Source of the DNA: Lithospermum erythrorhizon | Taxonomy: Eukaryota; Streptophyta; Magnoliopsida; Boraginales; Boraginaceae | Assembly: GCA_019722365.1 (NCBI GenBank) | Contig: JADFUC010001995.1 | Span: 1,302,001-1,366,000, forward strand | DNA: 64,000 nt | Direction of reading: 5' to 3' | Part shown: positions 1 through 15,789 of the stretch, one piece after another | Layout: every line of letters begins with the position of its first letter | How positions within the stretch are numbered: the first letter of the stretch is position 1 | The notes under the pieces: model-generated | Seen by the model: the letters and a program-made list of their open reading frames with translations, nothing else | Databases searched by the model: none | What the model was told of the DNA's origin: nothing | Translations under genes and position numbers: made by a program

Positions 1-21
1 TGTATACAGCCCCAAATGAGT

Positions 22-1854
22 TCATTGTTTGTACATTGCTTGGCTATGGCCAGGAGGAGGAGGATGGATCTGCTTAGACTTCTCCTTACGTTCCATCTCA
101 AGAAGCCTCTGGAATGCCTCTGGATGGTTGCTTCCACTGTCAACGTTAGGGCCTGCGAAGGAACACATAACAAGTGATCACTTGGCCGTAACCGTTGCCA
201 TAAAACCAGATAACACAATAAACAAGTACTATGCTACAATGAACAAAAACAAAAAACAAAACAAAAAAATGCAGATGAGGTAGGTTTATAGTAACAGCAG
301 AGACAGAAGTACTGCTAATGTATTGCCATTAATATAGTACTACACTACAAGAGATTAAAGTTATAGCAGGATTATGAATCTCTTCAAAGCAAATAATGGA
401 AACACAATAGATAATTAACAATCATTTTCGGCCAACCATGCAAAATACAGATATAGGTATATACGGAACTTGCAGTTCAACTAATCAAACCTCATATAGT
501 GTGTAATAGTTCATAGTTCTTGGAAAGCATAATTCTAGACAATACTTTCCTCAAAGTTATTTGGCCAACCAAAATACAGATCTAATTATATCTGAACTTG
601 TAGTTAACTAATCCATATAATAATTCATAGTTCTTGGAGAGCTTGCATCAAAATTTCTAGACAGCCTTTCCTCAATGGGTTTTTTAGTACTCGAGTCTCC
701 AACCCTCACAAAAAAGTTATTGTTTCTCTTTCCCCTCTTTATCTATAAACTGTTTCATTGTTTACTTTTAATCCCCCCACAAATTAACAACAGTTCCCAT
801 AAAACATGAACTAGCTTAAAGTTGGTAAAGAATAGTAATCCATCTTCTCCTTATTCGGAAACTAGCCAACGAGAAAGCCAGAGATCAACTTCAACAATTA
901 ACAATGATTGAGAAAATAGAAAGATAACAATTATTTCAAAGACCAGAGGGACAAATAAATAAGTACACAGCAGATTTTCCTGAACTCATATTGTGTGGGC
1001 AGTATGGGCCAAGAAAGGAAATCCTTGCATTGAATTCAGTTCTGGAGTCAATGCATTTGGTTGACTTCCAGGATGAGGAAGAACAGTGCTCTGAAATCTT
1101 TGTAATAATTGTGGGGGACGATTCCCTGATATTTGCATATGTTGCAAAAAGATGGATCGAGAATAATTAACCCCAAGTAAACTCCAGCACTTGGATAGGT
1201 CAAGGCTAAAAATATTTGGGAGGCCGAGTTATTGATTGGCTAAGGGATCCACGATATAGATCATGCTCTGGACTAATAGACTGTGTGATTCAGGGCTGAA
1301 TGAGAATCCAAAGTTGAAGGCAATGGTCTTGAAGCCCATCGATGGATTTTGGAATTTAGACCAGATAGTGGCAGGGGATAAAGGGTTGCGATATTTGAAA
1401 TCAAGGTTCGATATTATTATAAGGACCATTCATGAAAGGTGAGCTTTCAGGAACTATCCTGGAAGATTCCTCTTCGACAACGGATCCTATAACTTCAAAT
1501 CTATCTACTATGTTATTAATTTGTTGTAAGTAAGCTGACCTTGGTAGGCTTCCAGCAGGCTTAAACATGAAGTTCTGATTATTCAAAGGATCATCATTAG
1601 TAATCAACCTTTCATTTGAACATCAGCCTATCAACTTCCAAGTGGTCACTGCACAGAATTTATTCCGATTGGCGCTTTAACAAATCTGGTTCATCTTGAG
1701 AATCACTAATCCCCAACCAGCTCTCCGATCGACTCTCTTTTATATGATTTAAAGGCAAACCTTTACCCATCTGACTTGTTGATTTCTGTCCATCTTGGCT
1801 TCAGATTAATGTGTAATACTTTCTATTCATTACTGGGATTTGTAATCTGAATCC
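22..1854 (-). pseudogene. Decayed 3' part of the CBE1-like gene
   Basis: Past the stop at 1855, the minus strand still encodes recognisable pieces of the family's C-terminal half, but in changing frames. A piece at about 1805-1665 reads SQDGQKSTSQMGKG...SWLGISD and ends in TAA. A piece at 1607-1401 contains DPLNNQNFMFKPAGSLPRS and FMNGPYNNIEP, then TGA. The continuation LDFKYRNP is in another frame (from about 1429) and meets an in-frame TAA near 1229. The same frame then runs on to NRPPQLLQRFQSTVLPHPG and ELNSMQGFPF. A clean last exon at 152-22 (acceptor CGCAG) encodes SGSNHPEAFQRLLEMERKEK and ends HSQAMYKQ-stop. In intact relatives as I remember them these blocks follow in this order in one frame. 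At least two frameshifts and two stops therefore separate them. Either the gene lost its 3' half or the assembly has errors here. Confidence 0.55.
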
Positions 1855-4800
1855 TCAAAGCATCCCAGTCTGAGCAGATTCAACTGAGCCACTTCGAACC
1901 GAAACTGGGCCCTCTGCTGACTGCAGCTCTCTCATGAAAGCATTTCCAAAGAGGGCCTCAAGAGTCGGTCTGCTTGACCTTGGATCACTTTTTATACCTT
2001 CCTTACTAGTCTCACAAAGAGCAGCTTGCATATCACATTCATCAGAAGGTGCCACATCATTCAAGTGAATTTCTGTGTCAATTTGTCTTGTCAAGACCAA
2101 GTCATGACATAACAATGATAACAGGTGTTGAGATGCATGATTATCAACTGGTCTCGATTGTTCAGATTTTTCATCAGTGACATTTGAATGCTGCACCGAC
2201 TGCTCTGTTAATGGCAGGTTAACTTTCTTATCACTGCACTCTGATAGCGTATTGTCTGTTCGAGTCTTTGAGTAGAACTAATGGGATGGCTTCTGTTTTA
2301 CGAGATTCATACTGGTGGTTAGAGATGTCATTTGATTTAGATGATAAACCAAACATTAGGTCTGAAGCAAACTCGGAGCTTTTGCGGGAATTTCCAGGTG
2401 GAAACATATATTTTTCACCAGATGGTTGGCATATGCCTTTATCGCCACCGACAATTAGTGGTAGCAAATCATTAGGCATACCACATATAAGATCCTCTCC
2501 TGGCTTTCTCTCTGCAGTAAGATATAAGAAATATAATAACTGTGAAAAAGAAGACTTCAATTATGTATTGAATTTGACTTGATGGAAATTGTTCAAATAC
2601 CTTCTTCTAAAAACCAAGGGGTAATCTTTGAAGAATGGACAGAGATGGGATTCCATGTATCATCAGGTTTACCATCAGATTGCTACAAAATAATCAAGTT
2701 TTCATTACATAAAAGAAGAAAAAGACTCCGAACTATGTCATGCTATGTTATCTCAGTGTTGTATATATGATTAACCATTGACAAAATAGTGAACTTCCAG
2801 ATGAACTCGGATGGAGGTACTACTAATTTAAGGCATGGGCACCATAATGTGAATAAAGAGTAAGGTACAATCAGAAATGAATCCATTTCTTATAAAAGTG
2901 TGATGGTGTTCCCAATGACCATAGGAGTAAATACAGCGGCAGAAAGAAGTTCAATTTTTTTGAATTCCCCACTCCAATCACCCTTTTATTCTGGAGGCCA
3001 GGTACAGCCACTTTCAAAATGGCTAGTGAACACATGCTAGGGTAGAAACAGTTTATTACCTCAGCAGGAGAAGTGGAGCTACTGGTAAAAAACTTTTCCA
3101 ATATTGATGGTGTCTGGCTTTTATTAAATTCACCTCGAGCTTCGCTACCAGATACTATAGGAATTACTTCAGGACCATCAAAGGAATCATGGGTTTCTGA
3201 CACACTTGAAGTCCTGAAAAAATTATCTCCCACTGTAAGGTTTGGATCTGAAATCCCAAAGCTCAATGCTGATCCTATCTTGGTTCCCTTGTCCATAAGT
3301 ACGGTGTGGCTAGATCTATCCTCCAATCTATTATCACCAAAAGAGTGTTCCTGGGATGGCTGTATCTCTAAACTATTATAAGCCATACAAGATCTAAGTT
3401 GGGAATGCAAAGGAAGTTCCTCGGGTTTAGATTTTGCAATCTGTAGAAGCAAATTATTAAAGCACGTCACTACTTTTAAAAATAAGAATGATTGAAAAAG
3501 GTAGGTTTTACTGCGATTGAAACATGGGCTCAATAACTAACAACACATAAATGCATCCACAAATAAGTACTTAAATTTTTATTTTATTTTTGTTGTTGTT
3601 CTATTGCCTAATTCCCAGTCCGATTATCATATTCTCAACTTCAAAACTCAAACTTATTACTTATAAAAAAGAAACTCAACTTATCATACATTAAAAAAAA
3701 CGTGAAATTGAAAGAGGTATTAATATTGTTGTCATTATTATTACTCCGTATTAGTAATACTATGGTAGTTGGTACTGATACAATAAAGAGAATATAACCA
3801 GAACTCAGAAAGCCAAATTTAGAGATTTATGATAGCAAATCTATTCAAGCACGTCAAATTAATTATCCCTATGAACAAAAAACGAAGTTCTGGTAAAAAG
3901 ACAGAATACATTGTATTTCAACTAGAAAACAAGAAATGGTGTTTGCAAGACCTCTACTTGGTAATTGGTAAGAGCAAAGATACCGTCATTTACCACAAGT
4001 TGGACTTCAACAAATACTAAACATAACTGGAGAACTAACCTCTATCTTATTAGTATGAACCGATGGCTTCAGGCTTTTCTCCCCAATTGCATTTGCAAAT
4101 CCAGGTGGGACCAGTGGACGAGATGTTGCAGTTTGAGAAGACCTTATAGAATCATTAACTGGAATGGCTCCAGTGGCAGACTCATGAGACACATAACTCC
4201 CTCCCAAATCTCTCTTTTCATTCATATCCTCAAAAATTTCTGAAATTCCAGAACCAGCATTAGCCTTTTGCATTTCATTCAACTTCTGCTTTTCTTGAAG
4301 AACTCTGTGTTGTTCCTTTCTCGACAACTCGAAGGAAGCTAAGGCCAAGGATAGCAAAAATTCAGTTCAAAGTCAGAGAAAAACAATTAGATCAATTATG
4401 AAAAGAATCAGTGTACAGTAAGAAGTCATAAGAGTCAGATACCTCTTCTCTGTCTTTCCTCTTCCACTTTATCCTCACTTGCACCCCCACTAGAACCAAA
4501 TGTCTCATCGTTATATGAATCTTTAGTCTCTCTGCGGGGATAAGGTACTGCCTATAGGCACAAGGAAGTTCGACATCGCAAACAATTAAAATCTCAACAA
4601 TGTGAAACATAAATACTCAATGTAATAACATGCATAGAAACAAAGGAGAAAATAAAATGTTTGAAGTAAACAACGATGACGGCTTCAACAATTAAAGTCT
4701 ACCAAACATAGAAGAAGAAGAAAAAATTAAAGGAGTACTGGATACTCTTGACCTTATAAGGACGAGGAGGATGATAAGGCACATTGCTCTGGTTATTTTG

Positions 4801-6439
4801 GTTGTCATCAATAACTCTACTTTTTAGGGAGGAATTACCGCTCCCGTACCCAGGTTTTGAGAATGAACCACTTCCAAGAAGCCCGTCATGTTCAGAACTT
4901 GGCCAAGGTCGCCGAGATGGGTTCACATGATTCCTGCCAGGATCTGCAGAAATATGCAATTACTTATTTGGCCATCAGTCTTGTCAATTCAAAAATAAGA
5001 AGGGAAAAAAGACGATAAGACAAGCATGCTCATATAGGTTTTATGAACCGAAGAGAATAGTAACATTTTCTTTTCAATATTCTTGAGAGGGTAATCTCTC
5101 TTTAGATTTGGATCAGGGGTTGGAGGGATAAAGTTGATTTCGATAAGAACGCAAGATCACAGTACTGACAATGTCTCTTTCAAATACCACATTTATGAAT
5201 TCATAGGTGTACAAAATTAAAGTTTGTACAAGTAGAATGTATTAATTACAAAGACAGTTAACAATAAGAAAAAATTTATATAGATTAATTTTGTGTTTCA
5301 CGGGTTCATAACAAGGGTTAGAGACCCCTAAAAATGTGTCATAAAACAAAAGAGTGAAAGAAGTAGGGATGGTGCAGATTCGAAACTAGAAGAAAATGAT
5401 AGGGTACAAATAAAGGTTCAGGGAACATTTTGCTTCGTTTTGTGTTCAGTTCATGTGTTAAACTAGTCAAAATGTATATGAAGCATGTTTCTCAAATGTG
5501 TATTTTGCCAGCTAAGAAGAAAGAATAAGTTAAATGCTTACATGATTCAATATCTATTTGTATCAGCCAAACATAAAGGATCAAGTTAATGGTCATATAT
5601 ATGTTCATCATTTCCCATTCATTTTATGTTACGTGACGATTTGTAGGTATTTATATCTAGGCATCTTTACTCTCAATGGAAGCTTACTTAACAAAAACAT
5701 CATGGATAGCTACAATAAAAGCTCCAACCAATACGCAATCACGCGATAAGTAATACAACTGATTGGGCAGATGTTTCTGGATCGATAACAATTGATTGTT
5801 TAATTACAACATGTCAATAAAATCAAATAAGGAATTAATAACTAACCTGAGTGAGAATCACTGTCTTGATCACTTGGTCCTGAAGAACGCGTGTCCCATC
5901 TTCCATAGCTACTGCGAGCGTAAGTACCTGAATCCCCTCGAGTGGGAGGTGAAGAATTATACTCACTGCGCTTATATCCCTGCAACTGGAAACCAACAGG
6001 AGCACGTTGCCTCTCTTGCGTTCCATGAAAAGCATCCTCAAATTCACTAATGAAATAAAGTGAATACGTATAATATAAGACATGAAATAAGCAGAAGCAA
6101 CAGTAGTATACTAGTATAGTTGACCAAAGTAACACTATAAGGACCAAATTCAAACATCCTACATCGACAAATTATCCCGAGCGAAAGATAAAAGTATGTT
6201 ACCTCAATATAGAGGGATCAAATCCACTTGGTAACTTCTTGCATATCTCCAATTCACTAAAGGACAGAAGAAACTCTCTCGAGTACAAAACTTTCGATTG
6301 CCTGCACAGTTATCAACAAATAATCAGACCCCGAATTCCTCATCATCGCCTAAGTCAAGCTTGTTCAGTAAACTACTTACTCCTCAGCAACGCCAGATAT
6401 TTCATAATCTGAGCTCAGATCTTCATTTTCCAAGCTCAT
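1855..6439 (-). CDS. CBE1: CBE1-like eIF4E-binding protein, probably truncated at the C terminus
   Basis: Ten exons join in phase with GT-AG borders: 6439-6381, 6301-6203, 6046-5847, 4943-4753, 4551-4443, 4338-4040, 3440-3060, 2682-2601, 2511-2350, 2255-1855, giving about 660 residues. The 2349-2256 intron is the least certain; it has a CTAAC branch-like motif. Near the N terminus Tyr26-x4-Leu31-Leu32 (YSREFLL) fits the eIF4E-binding consensus Y-x4-L-hydrophobic, followed by SELEICKKLPSGFDPSIL. A charged helix (FELSRKEQHRVLQEKQ) and a WFLEEERKPGEDL segment follow. The layout matches plant proteins related to Arabidopsis At4g01290 (CBE1), a cytoplasmic cap-complex partner, and to animal 4E-T; this is from memory. 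The family is normally near 950-1000 residues, but here the frame stops at 1855-1857 with no usable donor before it. The lost part lies downstream as a broken remnant. The start is the first ATG in the exon that splices in phase to the YSREFLL exon. Confidence 0.7.
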
Positions 6440-8719
6440 TCTCGCCAACACACTATCCCAATCACGTTTCACCACTAAAAGCGAACAAATCAACAAACCT
6501 AGAATACTATTACAACTTCAACACAAATACGGATTCTTCCCAGCATTAACTCTTCGAAATCTGATTAATCGCTTATCAATAAACAACCCTAAATAGTCCT
6601 ACAATTCAACTCAAACACCGATTCTTCCCAGTGCTAACTCGTCGAAAGACCTCCAAATCCGATTAAATCAACTTCTCCACTCACCTTCTATCAATCAACT
6701 ATTCACCTTCATTAACTACAACATTTCAACACAAAACATACACAAATCAGTCAAATCTACCTCATATTCCAGCTAATTCAACAAAATTAACTAATCTAGG
6801 TCAAAACATCATCATTTGAATCCTCAACACATTACTAACAAGGTCAAAACAAAATCAACCTCAAATTTTTGTTGCTGAATGGTAGATTTAAATCTAAACA
6901 CTGAAAATTAAGAACAAATCAACTTTAGTTACTAACTAGATCTCAAAAATTTAAACAAATCAATTATTCGATATTTTTCTTCTCAAATCAACCTTGTAAT
7001 TGCATGTGTCCCAAAATGATTGTCTTGTTTTTCGTGTATATATATTATTGTGTATTTTGTTGATAATATTATGTATATTATTAATATTTGTAATAATATG
7101 TTTGTGTTAGGAGGCGGTTTAGAGAGATGGAGGGAGATAATTGATTGACCTATTATTGATTGAATTAGTACGATATTTATTAAAATTATTAAATCGTCAT
7201 TAATTATCTTATTTTTATGTTTTTGATATCGCTGAAGTATTTAGTGCGAAATATTAATAGCATTAATTAGGGATTAGCATTTTTCTTTAAGCTTGGCGTA
7301 AGCCTTTGTGATTTATGCGAGATTTGTTGGTTAGGGTTTTTTAATATGATGGGTGAGAGAGGTAAAAAGGGAAAAACCAAAATGAATTTATGGTTTGTAT
7401 TTAACGATATTTCTTTCTTGGATGAGATGCACTCGATGGCTATTTTGGTAGTCGATTGGTTGAATTGGGGAAGTTTAGTGTAATTAAATTATGAGAAGAA
7501 GTGGAAGTATTTTTGGGAAGTAATGTATAATATATATTTTTATGGGTTTAATATGAGGTAGTGGGATGGCTTACGTCTAGCGACGAGGCCCAAAAGCCCG
7601 CTACTGCTAACATGGCCTACGAACATAACCTGTGCAAGATCATTGATGTTTTATAGCCTATGACTCAAAAAGAATAAAGATAATCAATCAGCAGCTATAT
7701 TATATCCATCCTTACACTTCATCAAGTTAACGCACTTGATAGAAGTGGTCAACAGTAATATGGTTTCCGAAACCAGATGGAAACATTGTCCAACAAACAT
7801 TTGGAATATCAAGTGAACGTAAGGATCGTAACATTCTCGAGTTGATGCTTAAGAGGAGATATTTTGTGTGCATCGATTGGTGCATGCATTGTTGGGAAAA
7901 TAAGGGGCTAAAAATGAGTTGAATGCTTTCCTTGTTTATATTTTCTAATTGGTAGCATTCAATAATGGTAACACACTGCCAAGAGATTACGTCAAAATAT
8001 ATGTAAAGATGTAGTACTAACAAAATTTAGATATAAATAATCAGTTTCCAGCAAAGTGTCAGAAAGTTATTCCAAGTCAAGGAACTACAACAATTACAAT
8101 GTAGGAGAGGAAACTCACTAATTGAACATGTATTACATTTTACACCAGAAGCAACTGGCTAGAATTAAGTATACAAAAACTACTAAAATTATCAATTAGG
8201 TGCATCTTTGGAGCTTCAAAATTTAAAAATGCTAACGACCCACTTTTAAGAATGAAATGATACAAATTAAACAATTAAATTCATCTCCTAGGACTATCAA
8301 CATGACACTCAATAATCTCCAACCCAACCCCTGTGTTAAAAAGTAGCACAAATACCATCACCAATGCGCACCTTACACACCCTCTCAAGCCCTTTTACTT
8401 ATTGTGTTAATATGTGGGTCATTGATCAACACGATATTAACTCTATATCAATTAAGTTATATTCCAGGGCAAAATTGAAGTCACAAGATTTCATTATAAG
8501 AACGATAACGGTTTTATAATTCAATTCACAAAGTAACATTATCGGCCGTTGGAATCGTAAGAATAAAATACTTCATCAAATTCATTTTGATTAACGTTAT
8601 AGTTTTTTTCGTATCAATTTTTGCCTATTAACTCTATAAATATTGATTTTATTCTAATAAAATACTCCTATTTTTTATAGTTAATATTACAATAATTTCC
8701 AACTCAATTACTTTACATA
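6440..8719. other. Intergenic region between CBE1-like gene and rpl5
   Basis: AT-rich sequence holding the 5' leader and promoter of the minus-strand CBE1-like gene. No clear TATA box was recognised. A minus-strand open frame at 8023-7727 ends with a coding-looking stretch (DIPNVCWTMFPSGFGNHITV). I could not assign it to a family and saw no supporting splice sites. Nothing else is supported. Confidence 0.4.
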
Positions 8720-8775
8720 AAATTCGAACCTGACCTCAAGAATCAGAGCAGTAGCTCAACCGATAGACCATTATT
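8720..8775 (-). repeat. tRNA-like SINE head fragment
   Basis: On the minus strand the stretch reads like the 3' half of a tRNA: a GGTTGAGCTACTGCTC block followed about 15 bases later by a B-box-like GGTTCGAAT. No acceptor stem or CCA-adjacent stem can be formed, so this is not a working tRNA gene. It is better explained as a tRNA-derived SINE remnant just upstream of rpl5. Confidence 0.35.
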
Positions 8776-8867
8776 ATTGAATTTATCTTCAAAATATATT
8801 CAACAATATTAAATTATCATTATCCTCTTACCAATTCAAGACTTTCATTCTTTGCAAAAACAGAGCT

Positions 8868-11235
8868 ATGGCTTTGTCCCCTGCCCTTCTCTCATCCTCA
8901 TCTTCCTCACTCCTCAGTCAATGTCCCACAAAATTTGTCCAGTTTCCTCATAAAAAATTGCCAACCAAGTCCCCCTATGGAGTCTCCGTGAAAGCAGCTG
9001 CAACTGTTTTGGTGGAGAAATCCGAATCAGAGAAAGTCCAGCGTCTCAAAGCTGCTTACCTAGAGAAAATTGTCCCTATGCTTAAAGAAGAGTTCAATTA
9101 TACCAACATTCATCAGGTGAATACTTTTTTGGATACTTGTGAAAACCCATTAATTTGTTTAGCCTTTTTTGGTGGGGAAATGTATTGGTTTTATGATTTA
9201 ATTATAATGTTTATAATTATAATGATGTGGTATCTGACCCGAGCTTACAGATTCAACTCTTGGTTTGAAGCACTCACTCTAACGGTTACATTAGTTAGTG
9301 AGGAATTTATGTGTTCCTTATTTATCATAGTCATCGCTAATTTACGAATAATTTTTTTTTATAATGTTTATAGGAAGGAGAAAATGTTGCATTTTTATAT
9401 ATGAGGTGATGTTATGGTGGATTTAGATATGTATATGATTGTCAAGTTTTGAATTTTGTTGGTTGAATTTTTGACATTTGAACTCAAGTATTTTGCATAT
9501 ATTGTACAATATTTGGTGAAAAATATAGCGAAGGATAGTCTTTTAAACCTCGTTTACTAACATGATAATTTTGGTTCAAATCAAAGCTACGTTGTGTCAA
9601 TTAAGGCTACAAAGTTTGTTACATTCATCATTGCAAAGCAAAATTGATAATCTTTTTGGGGTTGAGGGAGTATATACTAGTAACAGAGACTAATGTACTG
9701 ATAGACTAATACACCCAGTGAAGAAACTTGTACTATTTTGTTTTTTTTTGGGGTTACTACAACTAAATTGCAACGAATATTTGAAGTGGTAAGAACTAAG
9801 ATACTTTTGCGATGCCTAGAATGTTCCTGGTTAGATGTAACTCATTAGATCGTATGGCCGAGATATTTGAATAGGTTCCCAAGGTTGACAAGATTGTAGT
9901 GAACTGTGGTATTGGAGATGCTGCACAGAATTCCAAGGGGTTGGAAGCTGCGCTGAATGATTTAGCGCTTATCACAGGGCAAAGGCCCGTGAAGACTAGA
10001 GCTAAGAAGGCTATTGCCACTTTCAAGATTCGAGAGCAACAACCACTTGGAATTGCTGTTACTCTTCGAGGGAAGGTGAGTTCTGGAATCGCTTTCTATC
10101 TTTTCCAAATATACATCTGTTGCTCGCATTAGTATACTCATCTGTAACTTGTTTATTCGGTTGCTTCGTCGGCATTTAATAGAGGAGATAGTAACTTTTG
10201 GCGTTTGTGCTATTTCTTTTAGTAGCAGAAACCTTATCACTTGTAAATTACAAGTGATAATTGACATTCTCTGTTGTACTTTTATTTTGTTTATTCTCTT
10301 TCTTTTGTGTGCTGTACTGCTTTGAGCGTATTTCTCTATTGTTCATGTTGAATCTTAACTTTGACAGAAGTTTTAATGTAATTGGAGATAACTTCTTCCT
10401 TTTTGGCATTTGTTGTCGAATACTTAATTATAATCTGCAGACATTTGATATTCCCCTAAGATGCTTCATGTGATGGCTATGACGGTCGCATCATGTATTG
10501 GCCGACCCTTGTTAACCTTTAGAATGTAGATGGCTTTCTTATTTCATCATATGGATAATTTGATAAATTACAATTTGAGTGACTAGCTGGAAATTCAAAT
10601 AGTGTTGTGAATAGTAGTAGTAGATAGTGTTAAAATGGAAGGGGGGAAGATCCCCGACCTTCATATTTCTTCCACATCCTCGCCATCATTTCTATTTGCA
10701 ATGAACAATTTACGTCTTAATCAAGATACACTTGACTGTTTCATCAATTGCTTTTTCAAGTTTATTTTTTGAAGCAACTGATATGTGTTGTATGATGAGG
10801 AATGTATCGGTCGTCTGTTTCCTACATAACTACTCCATATAAAATCCTTGGGTTCCATTTCGTGCTTACATTTTGACTGAGAAACAGGTGATGCACTCCT
10901 TCCTTGATAGACTCATAAACCTGGGGCTTCCTAGGACAAGGGATTTTCAAGGTGTGAATCCCAATAGTTTTGATGGGAACGGAAACTACAGTATAGGATT
11001 TCGTGAGCAGGGCGTGTTCCCAGAGCTCAGTTACGATATTCTTGGAAAGCCGAGAGGAATGGATGTATGCATATCAACAACTGCTGAGACAGACAAAGAA
11101 GCTCAAAGATTGCTGGCTCTAATGGGAATGCCATTCAGAGAAGGTGGTGGTGGTGGAGCGACAACAGTAGTCAGAAAGAAGAAGCTGAGATCTCATCACT
11201 TCGACTCAAAAGCGAAGAAAAGAGCACTGAGATAA
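8868..11235 (+). CDS. RPL5: 50S ribosomal protein L5, chloroplastic (uL5c)
   Basis: Three exons (8868-9116, 9875-10075, 10888-11235), all in phase 0, give 265 residues, close to the usual length of the plant plastid protein. Residues 1 to about 45 are rich in Ser/Ala/Leu and basic residues with few acids, as in a chloroplast transit peptide. The mature part shows the L5 fold signatures: [57 protein letters not shown], then [18 protein letters not shown] and [16 protein letters not shown]. The protein binds 5S rRNA in the large subunit and contacts the P-site tRNA. The C terminus is a basic tail ([20 protein letters not shown]) typical of the plastid form. It is transcribed away from the CBE1-like gene. 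Intron 1 contains a MITE remnant. The start is the only ATG giving a plausible transit peptide. Confidence 0.95.
9437..9670. mobile_element. MITE remnant in rpl5 intron 1
   Basis: The sequence starts GATTGTCAAGTTTTGAATTT and ends GATAATCTTTTTGGGGTTGAGGGAGTA. Both ends and the inner motif TTGTACAATATTTGGTGAAAAAT match the element at 31314-31570, so the two belong to one family. The outer left terminus is missing. Confidence 0.55.
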
Positions 11236-11806
11236 GCCTGTAACTCCCTCGAAAGAAAGAGTTCTCTATCGTTGATATCATTTCTTTCTTTTGTGTACAA
11301 CGTGTTCCGTTAATACCAACATAGTACTTTTCCATTTATGTTTTCTGGATTTTTTGTATGCAGTAGCTTCACCTATCTAAATTCTATTGATAGGCTTAAT
11401 CAAGTATATTAACCCCATCCCTTTATCATTGTTTGGTTTGTGTTTCTCAAAATCACATTATACTATTTTTGAAGGAACAGCATAACGTGAATATATAACC
11501 AGAAAAATCTGTCACATGGAACAATGTTGACAACTCACAAGCATCCATAGTTGAAATACTACCTCGACGACAATCTTTGCATGCCGAGACAGTGCTCATA
11601 GTGTTGAATAAATAGACATGAAGCATCAACTTTGAATATCAGAATCGGGAAGAAATGACAATAGCATAATCTCGTTTATCCAGCAACAATAAAGTTGAAC
11701 GCCTCCACATTGTTTATTTTCATCGAGTGACCATCACAGGTTAGCTACTGTATTTATGTCGAAAGTAGAGACTACTTGTATACATATTTGAATACATTCC
11801 ACAATC

Positions 11807-15789
<3,983 letters not shown>

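Noticed and set aside
2268..2582. Plus-strand open frame of 104 codons
   Set aside because: It lies opposite the CBE1-like exon 9 (2511-2350), which splices in phase with its neighbours; the plus frame is a shadow.
3073..3381. Plus-strand open frame of 102 codons
   Set aside because: Complement of CBE1-like exon 7 (3440-3060).
7727..8023. Minus-strand frame ending DIPNVCWTMFPSGFGNHITV
   Set aside because: Looks protein-like at its end but has no splice partners or recognised family; kept only as a note in the intergenic entry.
8725..8775. Possible tRNA gene
   Set aside because: Only a B-box-like half is present; no acceptor or T-stem pairing, so treated as a SINE fragment.
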